Positions 1 to 9,140 of a DNA stretch of 64,000 bases are shown one piece after another. The notes beneath the pieces are model-generated. The model was given only the letters and a program-made list of their open reading frames with translations, was not told the DNA's origin and searched no databases. Every line of letters starts with the position of its first letter. Positions within the stretch are counted from its first letter, which is position 1. The position numbers and the translations under genes are program-made. Origin of the DNA: CAVYEM01 sp963767635 (lineage in GTDB: Bacteria; Vulcanimicrobiota; Vulcanimicrobiia; Vulcanimicrobiales; Vulcanimicrobiaceae); contig CAVYEM010000001.1 in the NCBI GenBank assembly GCA_963767635.1, positions 1,860,001 through 1,924,000 on the forward strand. The letters run 5' to 3'.

Positions 1-604
1 GCGAGACGTTGCCGAGGCCGCCGATGAGGCCACTTGCGCTTATTAAACGGCCGATCGTGCGATCGATGGGAACGATGTGCCTGGCGTTGCCGGTTGCCAG
101 GTTGTACAGTTCGTAGCGGCGCGACGTTCCGGGCCTGCCGTTTTGCAGAGCCGGCACGACATAAGCGCTCAATTCAAAATGCGGCACGTAATACCGCTCG
201 ATCACGTCGATAACGTAGTGCAAATGTTCACGTGACGGCCTAGGCGCGACGGAAGTCTGCAGCGCAGCGAAGGTTTGCGCCCAGCTGTCCACGGCTCCGT
301 CGGCGGCATCACGTTGCGGCTCGCCGCCAAACTTGTACATGACCGCGAGCGCGACGGCAGCCAAATGTTTGCATCGTATGCCGACGGGGCAGGAACATTC
401 GCCGACGACGATCTTGCGGCTCGCGCGTTCCTGTATGCGCAACATTACATGGTAAGGCGCGCGGCGGGAGCCAATGACCTGGGCGTGGACGACGTTGCCA
501 TCGTTGCGTACGCCGACGACGCGCCGGCGATTGAAATACTCGAGCCCGCGCCCAAGCGTGGTCGAATCGAAAGAGGCGCGAATATCTGCGTGATCGATCT
601 GCAT
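1..604 (-). CDS. SWIM zinc-finger protein, N-terminal part (runs off left edge)
   Basis: Read on the minus strand from ATG at 604-602, about 201 codons open to the window edge. Residues 70-80 carry the SWIM signature CxCx5CxH (CSCPVGIRCKH), preceded by the usual FDSTTLGRGLEYF lead-in. SWIM domains bind DNA or protein through one zinc. In bacteria this arrangement (SWIM at the N-terminus) is often the front of a long SNF2-type helicase or of a stand-alone SWIM protein. The rest is outside the window, so the two cannot be told apart. A purine-rich AAAGGGCAG stretch lies upstream of the ATG. No gene is visible in 605-890. Confidence 0.75.
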   Translation of the reverse strand, partial: MQIDHADIRASFDSTTLGRGLEYFNRRRVVGVRNDGNVVHAQVIGSRRAPYHVMLRIQERASRKIVVGECSCPVGIRCKHLAAVALAVMYKFGGEPQRDAADGAVDSWAQTFAALQTSVAPRPSREHLHYVIDVIERYYVPHFELSAYVVPALQNGRPGTSRRYELYNLATGNARHIVPIDRTIGRLISASGLIGGLGNVS

Positions 605-890
605 CGGCAAAACTGCCCTTTTTCACCGAGCCGTCGCTGCGCACCCGCAACGGCGTCACTCGCTGCCCGCGGCGCGGACGCTTGTCGGCAGAAAGGAAGC
701 CCGCAGCAAGGTGAGATAGAAAGGAACAGTTGAAGCTGAGCGGGATCGATCGTTTTTCTGCTCCCACATGTCGCCGTCTCGTTCGATACCATTCCGCAAA
801 CTTGCCCGCATGGCTGGTTTGGCTTTTTTTGGCAAAAATTAATTGCGCACGCATTGGATACGCACCGCGCTCATCAACCCAAATGCGGGC

Positions 891-1385
891 CCTTCGACAG
901 GCTCAGGGTGACAAACCGTTCGACATTGCCGAAGTCCTGAGCTCCCTCGAAGGCTCAGGGTGACAAACCGTTCGACATCGCCGAAGTCCTGACTACCTCG
1001 AAGGCTCAGGGTGACAAACCGTTCGACATTGCCGAAGTCCTGAGTTCCCTCGAAGGGTCAGGGTGACAAGTTCGTGACAACGCTTCGACAGGCTCAGCGT
1101 GACAAGTTCGTGACAACGCTTCGAAAGGCTCAGGGTGACAAGTTCGTGACAACGCTTCGACAAGCTCAGCGTGACAAGTTCGTGGCAACGCTTCGACAGG
1201 CTCAGCGTGACAAGTTCGTGACAACGCTTCGACAGGGTCAGCGTGACAAGTTCGTGACAACGCTTCGACAGGCTCAGGGGGACAAGTTCGTGACAACGCT
1301 TCGACAGGCTCAGCGTGACAAGTTCGTGACAACCCTTCGAAAGGGCCAGGGTGACAAACCGTTCGACATTGCCGAAGTCCTGAGC
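891..1385 (+). repeat. Repeat array 1 (CTTCGACAGGCTCAG family)
   Basis: Direct repeats of the unit CTTCGACAGGCTCAG followed by [G/C]GTGACAA. The first three copies are embedded in a longer period of about 61 bases that also contains TTCGACATTGCCGAAGTCCTGAG. The middle part is a shorter period joined by GTTCGTGACAACG linkers. Long reading frames through the array are products of the repeat and are not called. Bases 1386-1491 hold nothing recognisable. Confidence 0.95.
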
Positions 1386-1491
1386 GTTGGCGCGTCGCTT
1401 CAAGCTCTCGGCATACGACGCGACATATCTCGAACTCGCTTTTCGCCGCGCCGCAGCGAACACGCTCGGGCCGCTCTGGCGCTGAGGAGCG

Positions 1492-1722
1492 CTAGCACTC
1501 GCGGCTTGGTCTTACGCGCCGCGTCCAGGCCGCTATGCCCGCGTCCATGCAAGGGATGCATCTACGGGCGTGAGGCGGCATATTCCCCAGCGACCGCATG
1601 CTATGAATGATGCAAACGAAATGTCCAGTCGAACAGAAGTAATCGGCTTCCACGGTGCAGTACGTGCCGGCGCAACCGATGCCGGAGCAGCGCCGATCCA
1701 TCAGCGCCAAATGTTCTTCCAC
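1492..1722 (-). CDS. Small cysteine-rich ORF, possibly a decayed DUF5714-like zinc protein
   Basis: A 76-residue frame starting at GTG 1722, with a GAGG motif about 6 bases upstream. It contains nine cysteines, including CSGIGCAGTYC and a GHFVC block preceded by Cys. The block C-x2-GHxVC resembles the zinc-binding core I remember from DUF5714 proteins, but the following CH is replaced by IIH. The frame stays open upstream of the GTG without another start, so it may be the tail of an older gene. Not confidently a functional gene. Confidence 0.3.
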   Translation of the reverse strand: MEEHLALMDRRCSGIGCAGTYCTVEADYFCSTGHFVCIIHSMRSLGNMPPHARRCIPCMDAGIAAWTRRVRPSREC

Positions 1723-1822
1723 AATATCCTCGCAGGCGATCCATGCCTCATTAAAGATATCGGCTGGCCGCGCTCCAACCCTAAGCGGAGGTTACGGGTG
1801 GGCCCAGAGCCCGAGGGCGTTT

Positions 1823-2047
1823 CTACGCCAAAGGCGGCGTAACGATGTCCGTGGCGGATGCCTCCAGGCTTTCCAGCACGGCTTCCGCACGTTCTTCGAG
1901 CTCCTCGCGACGCAAAACGACTTCATACTCACCGTTCGCTGCGCGGGCAAAGTTTATGGGCTCCCATCCCTCTTGCGAGAACGCGTGCAGCTGGCGTTCC
2001 ACTTCCGCTGACCCTTGCATGCTGCGCACGATATAGCGATAAGCCAT
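1823..2047 (-). CDS. DUF4177-like small protein
   Basis: 74 residues from ATG 2047. The pattern YRYIVRSMQG, a short helix, then EGWEPINF and a terminal VVLRRE strand is the beta-alpha-beta layout of DUF4177-type proteins (typically ..LN.LG.EGWELV...KRE). The function of that family is unknown. The C-terminal tail (EELEERAEAVLESLEAS) is a short acidic helix. No good Shine-Dalgarno sequence is seen. It stands alone between small fragments. Unclear broken frames on the plus strand in 2100-2290 could not be assigned. Confidence 0.5.
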   Translation of the reverse strand: MAYRYIVRSMQGSAEVERQLHAFSQEGWEPINFARAANGEYEVVLRREELEERAEAVLESLEASATDIVTPPLA

Positions 2048-2267
2048 GTCGCGCCGTTATTACCCCATTCCTCGCAAGAGCAAAGCTCTGGCTGCCGTTG
2101 GCGAAACGCCGGTGCCGCCTACGAATCGGATCGGCGGCTGCTCTACGGCCCGGATGCGCGTTTCAAAGTCGCCCAGGCCGCGGTTGATGGATGATCGACG
2201 CCATCGAGGCGCGCCCCGATCTCGTCGAATCAAATGCCGACGGCTTCTCGGAAATCGAAGAGTACAG

Positions 2268-2672
2268 TCATCCGTACAGGTCTGTTTCCGAAACGGCGGC
2301 CCTCAGGTCATTTTCGGCCCGACCACTGCGTTTGCGCGAAGAAAACATCGCGCCGCGGGCCGGATGCACCGGTGCAAACGCAGCGAATCCGATGCGCTCC
2401 ATCAAATCTTCATACACCGCCTCCATGCCGCCTCGCATAAAGTAGGCTTCGTGCCAAAACGATGTTCCGCCGGAATCGCGCAGGAGGTTGCGCCACCACG
2501 CCAAGTGCGGAAGCGTTCGCGTCCAAGCTTCCAGCGAGTCGAAATCACGCCAGTATTGGCGGATGCCGGCATGCGCAGGCAGCAAAGACATGATGAAAAG
2601 TTCGTGCCGCAACAGCCCTTGCGGTTTCGCGGCCGCAGCTTTTTGAATCTGTGGACCGATTCCAATCTCCAC
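2268..2672 (-). pseudogene. DUF4188 family protein lacking its N-terminal part
   Basis: The frame reads EIGIGPQIQKA, then IRQYWRDFDSLEAWTR, LPHLAWWRNL, GDSG-like RDSGGTSFWHEAYFMRGG and YEDL. This matches the second half of DUF4188 proteins (monooxygenase-like, ferredoxin-fold), where ..QYWRSFEHLEAYAR..HLPAW.. and ..GIWHETY.. are usual. Complete members are about 150-160 residues and begin with a GRYTA..FVVFLIGMR block. That block is absent, and a TAG lies only ten codons before the first possible start, a GTG. So this is a 5'-truncated copy. Confidence 0.6.
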
Positions 2673-2834
2673 TGGCCAGGCTCGCCGGGCGTGCGCGATT
2701 GCACACCACGGCTAAGCAGCGCGTCCAGGTTCACGATAGCGTACCCCGCATGGGCTACAAATCGCCGGCATGAGGCCGGAATGAGTGAGCTTCAGCCGTT
2801 CAAAGCCTGTGCTCGGCTTAGTCGGAGCGCCGAG

Positions 2835-3185
2835 ACTTAGAATGACAAATGTTTCGAGGGGCTCAGCATGACAAATGCTTCGACGCGCTCAGTCATTCTT
2901 CGACAAGCTCAGAATGACAAGGGGCGGTGCTTCGACAGGCTCAGCGTGACAAGGCGTTGTGCTTCGACAGGCTCAGCATGACAATACATTGCGCTTCGAC
3001 AGGCTCAGCGTGACAAAGGGGCGGTGCTTCGACGGGCTCAGCATGACAATACATTGCGCTTCGACAGGCTCAGCGTGACAAAGCTTCGAGGCGGTGTCTT
3101 CGACAGGCTCAGCATGACAAGGGGAGGTGCTTCGACGGGCTCAGCGTGACAAAGGGAAACGTGCTTTGACGGGTTCAGAATGACA
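2835..3185 (+). repeat. Repeat array 2 (CTTCGACAGGCTCAG family)
   Basis: About a dozen units with GGGGCGGTG or ACAATACATTGCG linkers. The last unit (TTTGACGGGTTCAG then AATGACAAAG) overlaps the 3' end of the large fusion gene on the minus strand and supplies its TGA stop. Bases 2673-2834 hold no assignable gene. Confidence 0.95.
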
Positions 3186-5154
3186 AAGGGGGAGGCGGTG
3201 CCGTAATGACGATCGCATCACGCGCATGCTCGTCGATCCACACCGCGTCGTTTACTAACGGGCTAGTGAGATATGCGAATGCGGCTTGTACTTCTCCTCG
3301 CTCGCACGCTGCCGCAGCGCCCTCCGCCGCAAGACGCTGATCGACCAACAGCATGGCGGCGTCTTCGGTAAGACGCGGTGCGTTCTGCGGCGACCCTTGT
3401 TTGGCTGCAGCGATTTGCGCGGCCCAGCCTGCCTCACGCAGATAGTCGCTAACAAGCCGCACGCGCTTGCGTACGTCGTGATCGCGGTTCCACCGCACCA
3501 GCGGCAAAACGTCGCTGACGAAACCCGGCTGCAACAGCGCGAGCATCTCGCGCGGACTGCTTTGCATTGCCAGCAGATGCTGCAGATCCTCCACGGTCCA
3601 GGCGCTTACGCCATGCGTTTTAAGTTCGCTCGTGAACTCGATGCTTTCAGAAAATGACGGACCAATGATCGCGCAATACTGTGCGCCGTACGCGTCGCGA
3701 TATTTGCATGCTTCCAGTGCGTCGGGATTGCTCACGTCGGCGACGCCGGCCGTCTTACATTCGAGCATCAAACGATATCCCAGCACGCCGAGCGGCGCAT
3801 CCGCGTAGCCGTCCGGCGCCTGATGGCCGCCCAGGTGCGTAGCGACGAAACCGAGATGCGCGAAGGCATCGCAAACCGCCAGTTCAAATGCGGCGGGGTC
3901 GTCTCCGTGCGCGGTTTGCGCCAAGCGATCGATCAGCGCTTGCGTCGTTTCCGAGGGCGCCGCTTGCGGCTGCGGCGCAACGTCGGGCCAGGGATCGAGC
4001 GGAACGTTGAGCCGGAAGCGACGATCGATGCCTTGCAAAAAGAGCGGACGATGACCGTGGCCGCCGGTGCGGACGATGTATTCAAGCAGCGAGGTATAGA
4101 CGTATTTTTCGCTCGTGCCGGGCGGAAACAGGTTGCGTTTCAAGCCCTCTTGCAGCAGTTCTTCTGCCGAACGCGGCTTGCCGTCTTGCAAAATCGCGAG
4201 TGCGCCGCGCAAGATGTGGCCGTGCGGTTCAATGCTCTTGGCGTGTGCGGCGGTCATGTACCGTTCGGCGTTATGCGTTTGCGCCTGCGCTTGCGGGCGA
4301 CGCATCGCGGCGAAAGCTTGTTCGCTCATCTGTTTCAGCTGCGTAGCGAAAACGTCGCCCACTTTTTCGAAGCGCTCGGTAAAGCTGTGCGCGGTGATGC
4401 TCCCCGGTTCGATTGCATCGATTTCATTCCAGCGCAGCGGTGCGCAAACGCACAAGTCGTCATCGCCGCGTAGACTATACGGCAGGGCGCTGTACCGCCC
4501 GGGCGCGTTGCTGCCCACGTGCAAGTGCACGCGCCCCGATGCATGGCTGTTCGGCTCGCTCGAGAGAAGGTTTGCGTTTTGCGCGACGGCCTGTGCCGCA
4601 ACGGCGTGCAGCCACGCGAGCACCGGCGGGTACGGCGGCGCATCAGCGAATGGAATCCAGAGCGCAATGCCCGTTGCGCCGGCGTGCATCGGAATGCTTT
4701 TCGCGCCCGCGCGCGCGAGGACGTCCCGAAGCGCAAACGCTGCGGCCTGCACGGCGCGCTCGTCGGTCACGTTGTCGCGTTCGAGCAGGATGCGCGCGAA
4801 CCGCACGCGCGTTGGGTCCGCGGCAATGGGCGACCAGCTGTGAAACTCGACGGCGTAATAGCGATGAATCAGCCACAGCAACGAATTCTGCGCGAGGCCA
4901 ACGTAACGATGAGAGCCACTGGCGGTGACGACGTCGACGTGCGGAATGCTCGCGGGCAGCGGCCCCGCGACGGCCCCATGCCAGTTCGGCGGAGCGTCGA
5001 AACCTGAGGGAAACGTTGCGGCGACGATCGGGATCGCGCCGAACGTGCCGACCAGCAGGGGCGCGACGCGTTCGTAATGCTCCAGGATGGTGCGATGTGC
5101 GGCTTCCGAAATGCCGGATTCGTGCGCGGGCGGCGCGTGTTCGGTAATTTCCAC
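3175..5154 (-). CDS. LigD-type polymerase-like domain / HARE-HTH-like domain / Mrr-type nuclease fusion
   Basis: 659 residues from GTG 5154. Residues ~20-270 align by eye with the LigD primase-polymerase domain: GTFGAIPIVAATFPSGFD (the RPLTLVRFPDG region), LLWLIHRYYAVEFHSW, and a C-terminal PYSLRGDDDLCVCAPLRWNEI block. The catalytic positions look lost: the DxDP motif is replaced by ILLERDN (122-128), SGGKGLH by AGATGIALW, and the later DWxxN by HLHVGSN (210-216). Residues ~313-382 (ALAILQDGKPRSAEELL to IDRRFRLN) resemble a HARE-type winged helix. Residues ~404-530 look like an Mrr-type restriction nuclease fold, with D448 and E465-C-K467 as the candidate D...ExK site. The last codons LSF-stop lie inside a repeat unit. 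No ligase domain and no Ku gene are visible. Function is inferred: possibly a DNA-sensing nuclease. Confidence 0.6.
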   Translation of the reverse strand: MEITEHAPPAHESGISEAAHRTILEHYERVAPLLVGTFGAIPIVAATFPSGFDAPPNWHGAVAGPLPASIPHVDVVTASGSHRYVGLAQNSLLWLIHRYYAVEFHSWSPIAADPTRVRFARILLERDNVTDERAVQAAAFALRDVLARAGAKSIPMHAGATGIALWIPFADAPPYPPVLAWLHAVAAQAVAQNANLLSSEPNSHASGRVHLHVGSNAPGRYSALPYSLRGDDDLCVCAPLRWNEIDAIEPGSITAHSFTERFEKVGDVFATQLKQMSEQAFAAMRRPQAQAQTHNAERYMTAAHAKSIEPHGHILRGALAILQDGKPRSAEELLQEGLKRNLFPPGTSEKYVYTSLLEYIVRTGGHGHRPLFLQGIDRRFRLNVPLDPWPDVAPQPQAAPSETTQALIDRLAQTAHGDDPAAFELAVCDAFAHLGFVATHLGGHQAPDGYADAPLGVLGYRLMLECKTAGVADVSNPDALEACKYRDAYGAQYCAIIGPSFSESIEFTSELKTHGVSAWTVEDLQHLLAMQSSPREMLALLQPGFVSDVLPLVRWNRDHDVRKRVRLVSDYLREAGWAAQIAAAKQGSPQNAPRLTEDAAMLLVDQRLAAEGAAAACERGEVQAAFAYLTSPLVNDAVWIDEHARDAIVITAPPPPLSF

Positions 5155-5253
5155 GAAATGCTGTATCGGCGTGGAGGCACTGCGAAGTTAGCACGGCGTG
5201 GGCGCTTGGACATGCTCAGCCATAACGGGGTCGCCATCCGTTGCGACCACGGA

Positions 5254-5282
5254 TTGCGTGGTCGGTGGAATGACGTTATTAT
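5254..5282 (+). promoter_or_regulatory. Sigma70-type promoter of the Xre/RES module, leaderless geometry
   Basis: TTGCGT (5254-5259), a 17-base spacer and TATTAT (5277-5282). Only six bases separate the -10 box from the ATG at 5289, so transcription should start on or next to the start codon. Confidence 0.5.
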
Positions 5283-5288
5283 AGGTCC

Positions 5289-5670
5289 ATGAGTTGGAGT
5301 ATAGACCTTGGCAAACTGCCTGCCCGAAGGTTGGGCGCTCTGGCCAGTATGCAGCCTCGCCTCAGGCATTTAAGTGCAGCATTGGGAGTCCGTCCACTTG
5401 CGGCGCTGCTTGGTACCGACGCAAGCAATTTGTCAAAAGCAGTTTCCGGCAAGCGACAGACTTTCGCCTGAAATCGCCCGTCGCGCCCTGGACCTTGACC
5501 ATGTCCTCGCGCGCGCGCTCCAAATCATGGCGCCTGAGACGGTCATCGATTGGCTTGAAGGGATGGAACCGACGTTCAATTTTGCCCGCCCTATCGACGT
5601 TCTGGCCCTGCAGGGCAGTGCGCCCCTGCTAACGATTTTGGATCGCATTGAAGCCGGGGCGTATGCATGA
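5289..5670 (+). pseudogene. Xre/MbcA/ParS-type antitoxin (one frameshift)
   Basis: The first frame (5289-5460) reads LGVRPLAALLGTDASNLSKAVSGKRQ, a helix-turn-helix. A shift of one base near 5460 continues it as LSPEIARRALDLDHVLARALQIM, APETVIDWLEGMEPTFNFARP, IDVLALQGSAPLLTILDRIEAGAYA. This is the DUF2384-like C-terminal domain of the Xre/MbcA/ParS antitoxins that neutralise RES toxins. It overlaps the start of the RES gene by 4 bases (5667-5670). Because rplL in the same window has a clear single-base error, the frameshift may be a sequencing artefact and the gene intact. Confidence 0.65.
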
Positions 5671-6213
5671 GGCTATACCGCGTGTTTCCTTGGAACGTCG
5701 ACGCCGCCGCGGATGAACCGGGCGGCGCTTTCTTTGTGCCACCCAGTGCCGACGGCCGCTTCGACAATCCAAAGACTCTATCGCGGGCTCTACTGTTCAC
5801 GTTCACCCGAAGGCGCCGTGGCGGAACGGTTTGCCGGTCTGGCCCGCTGGCGTCCGCAGCAGTTCTGGTCCGTCTCGCGACGGCTCGCTTTAGCGACATT
5901 CCATGTGCCGGATGAACCAGTGGTGGCCGATCTCGACGTCGTCGATATGCTTGCGCTTCACGGCATCGAACGCGTAACGGAGGTTGCCACGAGCGATCGC
6001 TTCGTGACGCAACCGATCGCAGCGCGTATTTTCTCTGTCTCGATCTACGCGGGGCTGGCATGGTGGTCGGTGTACCGCGCCGATTGGAGCAACGTTATGC
6101 TTTGGGCACACGCCGGCATCACGCTGGTCAGCAACCCCGAGCCACTCTCAATCGATCACCGCGCGGTTATCGAAGCTGCAATTCGTCTGCCCCGCCCGAT
6201 CGTCAAGCGGTAG
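5667..6213 (+). pseudogene. RES-domain toxin (one frameshift)
   Basis: The start MRLYRVFPWNVDAAADEPGGAFFVPPSADGRFDNP is in one frame. From about 5775 the protein continues one base off as LYRGLYCSRSPEGAVAERFAG, then LALATFHVP, LHGIERVTEVATSD and QPIAARIF, ending IEAAIRLPRPIVKR. The GRFDNP...LYRGLYCSRSPEGAVAER stretch is the RES signature (NAD-degrading toxins paired with Xre antitoxins). Family knowledge: these toxins deplete NAD+. A single indel in each of toxin and antitoxin suggests either shared inactivation or shared assembly error. Confidence 0.65.
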
Positions 6214-6313
6214 CCATTGCACCAGCGGGATCGCGGCACGGCCGCCACAGGCGTCGGCGCCCCGAAGTCGTATCGTCGTCGCCGGTGCCTTTTTTGCAGT
6301 AGGGAGATCCGGT

Positions 6314-6637
6314 ATGATTGTATCGACCACTGAGAACATCGCCGGCAGACGAGTCAGGCAAACGATTGGGCAGGTGTTCGGCGTTGTCGTTCGGAGCCGC
6401 GGACTGGGTGGAAACATCATGGCCAGCCTGCGTTCAATCGTGGGCGGAGAAATTACCGAATACACGCAGCTGCTCGAAGAAGCGCGGCGACACGCCGTCG
6501 ATCGCATGGTGCAGAACGCGCAAACGATGAGCGCCGATGCGATCGTGATGATGCGTTTCGATTCGTCCGAGATCGGGACCAGCATGAGCGAAATCGTCGC
6601 TTATGGGACTGCGGTGACGTTGGAACCGCCGAGCTAG
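6314..6637 (+). CDS. YbjQ/UPF0145 family heavy-metal-binding-domain-like protein
   Basis: 107 residues from ATG 6314, preceded by AGGGAG at good distance. MIVSTTENIAGRRV, GVVVRSRGLGGNIMASLRSIVGGEI, EARRHAVDRM and ADAIVMMRFDSSEIG are the successive conserved blocks of YbjQ-like proteins, which form a pentameric ring; their role is unsettled. The length matches the family. The preceding module ends 100 bases earlier and the next ORF follows closely. Confidence 0.9.
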   Translation: MIVSTTENIAGRRVRQTIGQVFGVVVRSRGLGGNIMASLRSIVGGEITEYTQLLEEARRHAVDRMVQNAQTMSADAIVMMRFDSSEIGTSMSEIVAYGTAVTLEPPS

Positions 6638-6719
6638 CGCATGCTCCGCGCAGACTATCATCGGCTTCGGTGTCGCGTGTATCGTTGGCGCGATCGTTTC
6701 GGCCATCGCGGTACCGCAA

Positions 6720-6926
6720 GTGTGGCCGCTTAGCGTCGAATTGTTCGTATTCGCGATATTGCTGTTCGTCGGCGTGTTTTTCGAGCGGCACTATCGCGGC
6801 CGTTCGGCGGCGGCTTCTGCGCAGTTGCAGAAAACCGGAGAGAGCTTCGTCGATCCAACAAGCGGGAAGCTCACCGAAGTGTTGTACAATCCTCGCACGG
6901 GCGAACGCATTTATCGCGAGGTATGA
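6720..6926 (+). CDS. Small single-pass membrane protein, start unclear
   Basis: 68 residues from GTG 6720: LSVELFVFAILLFVGVFFE is a membrane helix followed by a polar tail ending SGKLTEVLYNPRTGERIYREV. The hydrophobic stretch continues upstream of the GTG in frame (IIGFGVACIVGAIVSAIAVPQ) without a start codon, while an ATG at 6641 lies one base out of frame. A single-base error around 6650 would give a two-helix protein of about 95 residues starting at 6641. The tail resembles membrane proteins that accompany YbjQ-like genes, but I do not recognise a family. Confidence 0.45.
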   Translation: MWPLSVELFVFAILLFVGVFFERHYRGRSAAASAQLQKTGESFVDPTSGKLTEVLYNPRTGERIYREV

Positions 6927-6962
6927 TGTACTGGGGCCGAGGTCCTGAGCGCCTTCGATGTA

Positions 6963-7258
6963 TGGCTTTCCACCTGGATCGCGCTCAGCGCGTCCGCGAA
7001 GCTTTGCCGGCACGTTAATGCGACTCAGCAGCTCGCGTATTTTCTGATAATTTTCGTCCTCGCGCCGTTCAAATTGCAATCGATGCGACGATGTCGCTGG
7101 CCATCGCGCGGTTTCCGTGTTACGCCAGACTCTTCGGCGGCAAGCAGGCAGCGCAGTTTGATTTCGTGTGTCTCTCTGTGCTCGCCGCCTTTGTCGCCGT
7201 TCACACCGCCACGGCGTCATTCACGGCGTACCTCACGAGTTCGCCGCGATCGTATTAG
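6963..7258 (+). pseudogene. C-terminal remnant of a b-type cytochrome (b561/molybdo-oxidoreductase partner)
   Basis: Frame one gives WLSTWIALSASAKLCRHVN, then TQQLAYFLIIFVLAPFKLQ. After a one-base shift it reads ATMSLAIARFPCYARLF, GGKQAAQFDFVCLSVLAAFV, AVHTATASFTAYL and stops at 7256-7258. The order (FVLAPL, TGLAMSPAI.ARFPWY.RLFGG.QAAR, HF, FVVVH) is that of membrane cytochromes serving periplasmic molybdenum enzymes. The N-terminal half and any heme His there are gone. No other gene is visible to 7364. Confidence 0.5.
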
Positions 7259-7364
7259 GGGACGCTACGGCTTGTTCTACGGAACCCTCCGACTGTTCTG
7301 GCATGCACTACCCGAGGCAATCGGATTCGTAGATAATTACCGCCGTAATTCTCTCTCCAGCTAA

Positions 7365-7530
7365 ACTGGGCCACTGCTAACCACACACCGTCGCCCGAAC
7401 CGTCGGGGAGATTCGCCGCTACCTGCAGCGAAGTGCGCGTCTTGCCGACACCGCCCGAGCCAATTAACGTTACAACTCGGTGCCGTTCGAGCAGGTCGCT
7501 GTGCCCGACTGTCCTACGCGCAGATCGATC
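7365..7530 (-). pseudogene. P-loop fragment of a BTAD/LuxR-like ATPase regulator
   Basis: LLERHRVVTLIGSGGVGKTR, TSLQVAANLPDGSGDGVWLA is the Walker A region of the large signal ATPases that follow a cyclase or winged-helix domain (GxGGVGKTR, VWxVELAPL). Sequence on both sides is unrelated, so only about 50 codons remain. It belongs with the other fragments of the same family at 9481, 10557, 11308 and 12153. Confidence 0.55.
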
Positions 7531-7643
7531 TCGGCCGCATACCCGAAAAGCGGCCATCTCGTCACCCTTCGCGACATACATTGGGCACGAATGTAACTCT
7601 TGAGCCGAAAGTATCAGCGAGAAATGCTCCGGCCGTTTGCTAA

Positions 7644-8902
7644 ATGAGAGTCTTGATCGTCGCCGTCGGGTCGCATGGCGACATCCTCCCATTCATCGCC
7701 CTGGGTCGGGAGTTCCAACGAAACGGCCATGAGGTGCGCCTTTATGCCAATGAATATTTCGCAGCGCTCGCCGAAGAGATCAGCCTCCCTTTCCGCGCAC
7801 TCGGCACGTCTGAACAATATCTCGCGTTTCTGCGAAATCCCGACGTCAATCATCCCTTTCGCAGTATCAAGGTTTTTACCGATGCGATAAACCGCAGCGG
7901 TTGGGCGCTGTTTGACGCGATGGCGGCCGACGTCGTGCCGGGCGAAACCATCATCGTGAACTCTGTGCTGGCGTTTGATGCGCGCTTCCTATCGGAATCC
8001 CACGGCATTCCTGCAGCGACCATCTATCTTCAGCCCGTCCTTCTGCGTAGCAGCCTCAACTTTTTCAAGAAATGTTCGTGGTACCTGATGGACAAGTTGG
8101 TGCTGGCTTCCACCATCGGGGCGGCGCTGAACCGTCGCCGGGCCGCTGTCGGTTTGCCGCCCGTCGATCGGCCGTTCCATCGTTGGATTCACAATTCCGA
8201 TGCGCTGATAGGTCTTTTTCCCGCGTGGTTTGCGCCGCCTCATTCGGATTGGCCGTCCCACCTGCGGCTAGCCGGCTTTCCCCTGTACGACGGGAATTCA
8301 GCGTCGCTGCCGGCTGCGGTGGAACGGTTCCTTGCTGAAGGCGAACCTCCAATCGCGTTCACCGCCGGTACGGCGACCGCCGCAAGTCATGACTTTTTCT
8401 CGGAATCTGCTGAAGCGTGCCGGCGAAGCGGCAAACGCGGCATCCTACTACGCACGTCACCGATCAGATTCCCGATAATCTGCCCTCTGGAGTGGCGCAT
8501 TTCGCGTACGCGCCCTTCAGTTCGTTGCTGCCGCGCATATCGGCCTTCGTCCATCACGGTGGCATTGGCACCTTGAGTCAGGCGTTGCGGGCCGGCGTCC
8601 CACAATTGATCCGTCCGATGGCCCACGATCAGTTCGACAACGCGGATCGCGCCGTTCGACTCGGCGTCGCAATGAAAATCTTGCCGCGGGATTACCGCGC
8701 CAGCAGAGTGGTAAATATGATCGAGCGCCTTACGAGCGCCGCCACCATTCGCAAGCGCTGCACCCAAGTCGCCGGAATCTTCAGTGATGACTCAGTTGGG
8801 ACCGTATGCAATCACATACTCAATGTTCTGGGACCGATGGCAACAAACGGAAAGACTGCACAGCTGCGAACTTTGGCAGAGAAACGGACCATCGAACCTT
8901 AA
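7644..8902 (+). CDS. YjiC/MGT-like glycosyltransferase (GT1), one frameshift
   Basis: Begins MRVLIVAVGSHGDILPFIALG, the N-terminal Rossmann fold of GT1 enzymes with the donor-side GSHGD loop. The first frame is good to about 8440 (..GKRGILL). The second frame resumes at THVTDQIPDNLPSGV and contains HHGGIGTLSQALRAGVPQL, the nucleotide-sugar-binding signature, followed by AHDQFDNADRAVRLG. The restored length is about 418 residues, normal for macrolide/sterol-type glycosyltransferases acting on lipophilic acceptors. One base error near 8445 would restore it. No neighbour reveals the acceptor. Confidence 0.75.
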
Positions 8903-8958
8903 TCCACCGCTGGTTTGTGAATCTTTCGCAGTTCAGGCAATAAGGAGAAACATCGCGA

Positions 8959-9137
8959 TGCACTTTGATATCATCGAGGCTATCCGGCAAAAGCAGTACA
9001 AGAAACAGCAAAGCATTAGCATTGAGAACGGCGACGTGGTTGACATTAGTATTAGCGACGGCAAGGTGGTTGTGAGCCCTGGGGTTCCTCCGGGACTTGG
9101 ACCCGAGGAAAAGTGGCCAGATTTTCAGGGTAAGTGA
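8959..9137 (+). CDS. Small hypothetical protein (59 aa)
   Basis: ATG 8959 is preceded by AAGGAG at ten bases, the best ribosome site in this stretch, so I take this start and not the in-frame one at 8784. The protein MHFDIIEAIRQKQYKKQQSI.. has a helical start, a beta-rich centre (ENGDVVDISISDGKVVVSPG) and a Pro/Gly tail. I do not recognise it. Confidence 0.45.
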
Positions 9138-9140
9138 TCG

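Noticed and set aside
993..1610. Long open frames on both strands through the arrays (also 26157-27099, 28179-28586, 44498-44788)
   Set aside because: They are translations of the repeat unit (TLRQAQRDK, FDRLSVT, HAEPVEAL, TLSLSKR patterns), open only because two of three frames of a unit lack stops.
2046..2840. 264-residue plus-strand ORF
   Set aside because: Antisense to the DUF4188 remnant; some protein-like fragments in 2100-2290 (for example YGPDARFKVAQAAVDG and MIDAIEARPDLVESNADGF) are in other frames and could not be assigned to a family.
3175..5154. LigD end-joining ligase
   Set aside because: Only the polymerase-like domain is present, its catalytic motifs are replaced, no ligase domain and no Ku gene are nearby.
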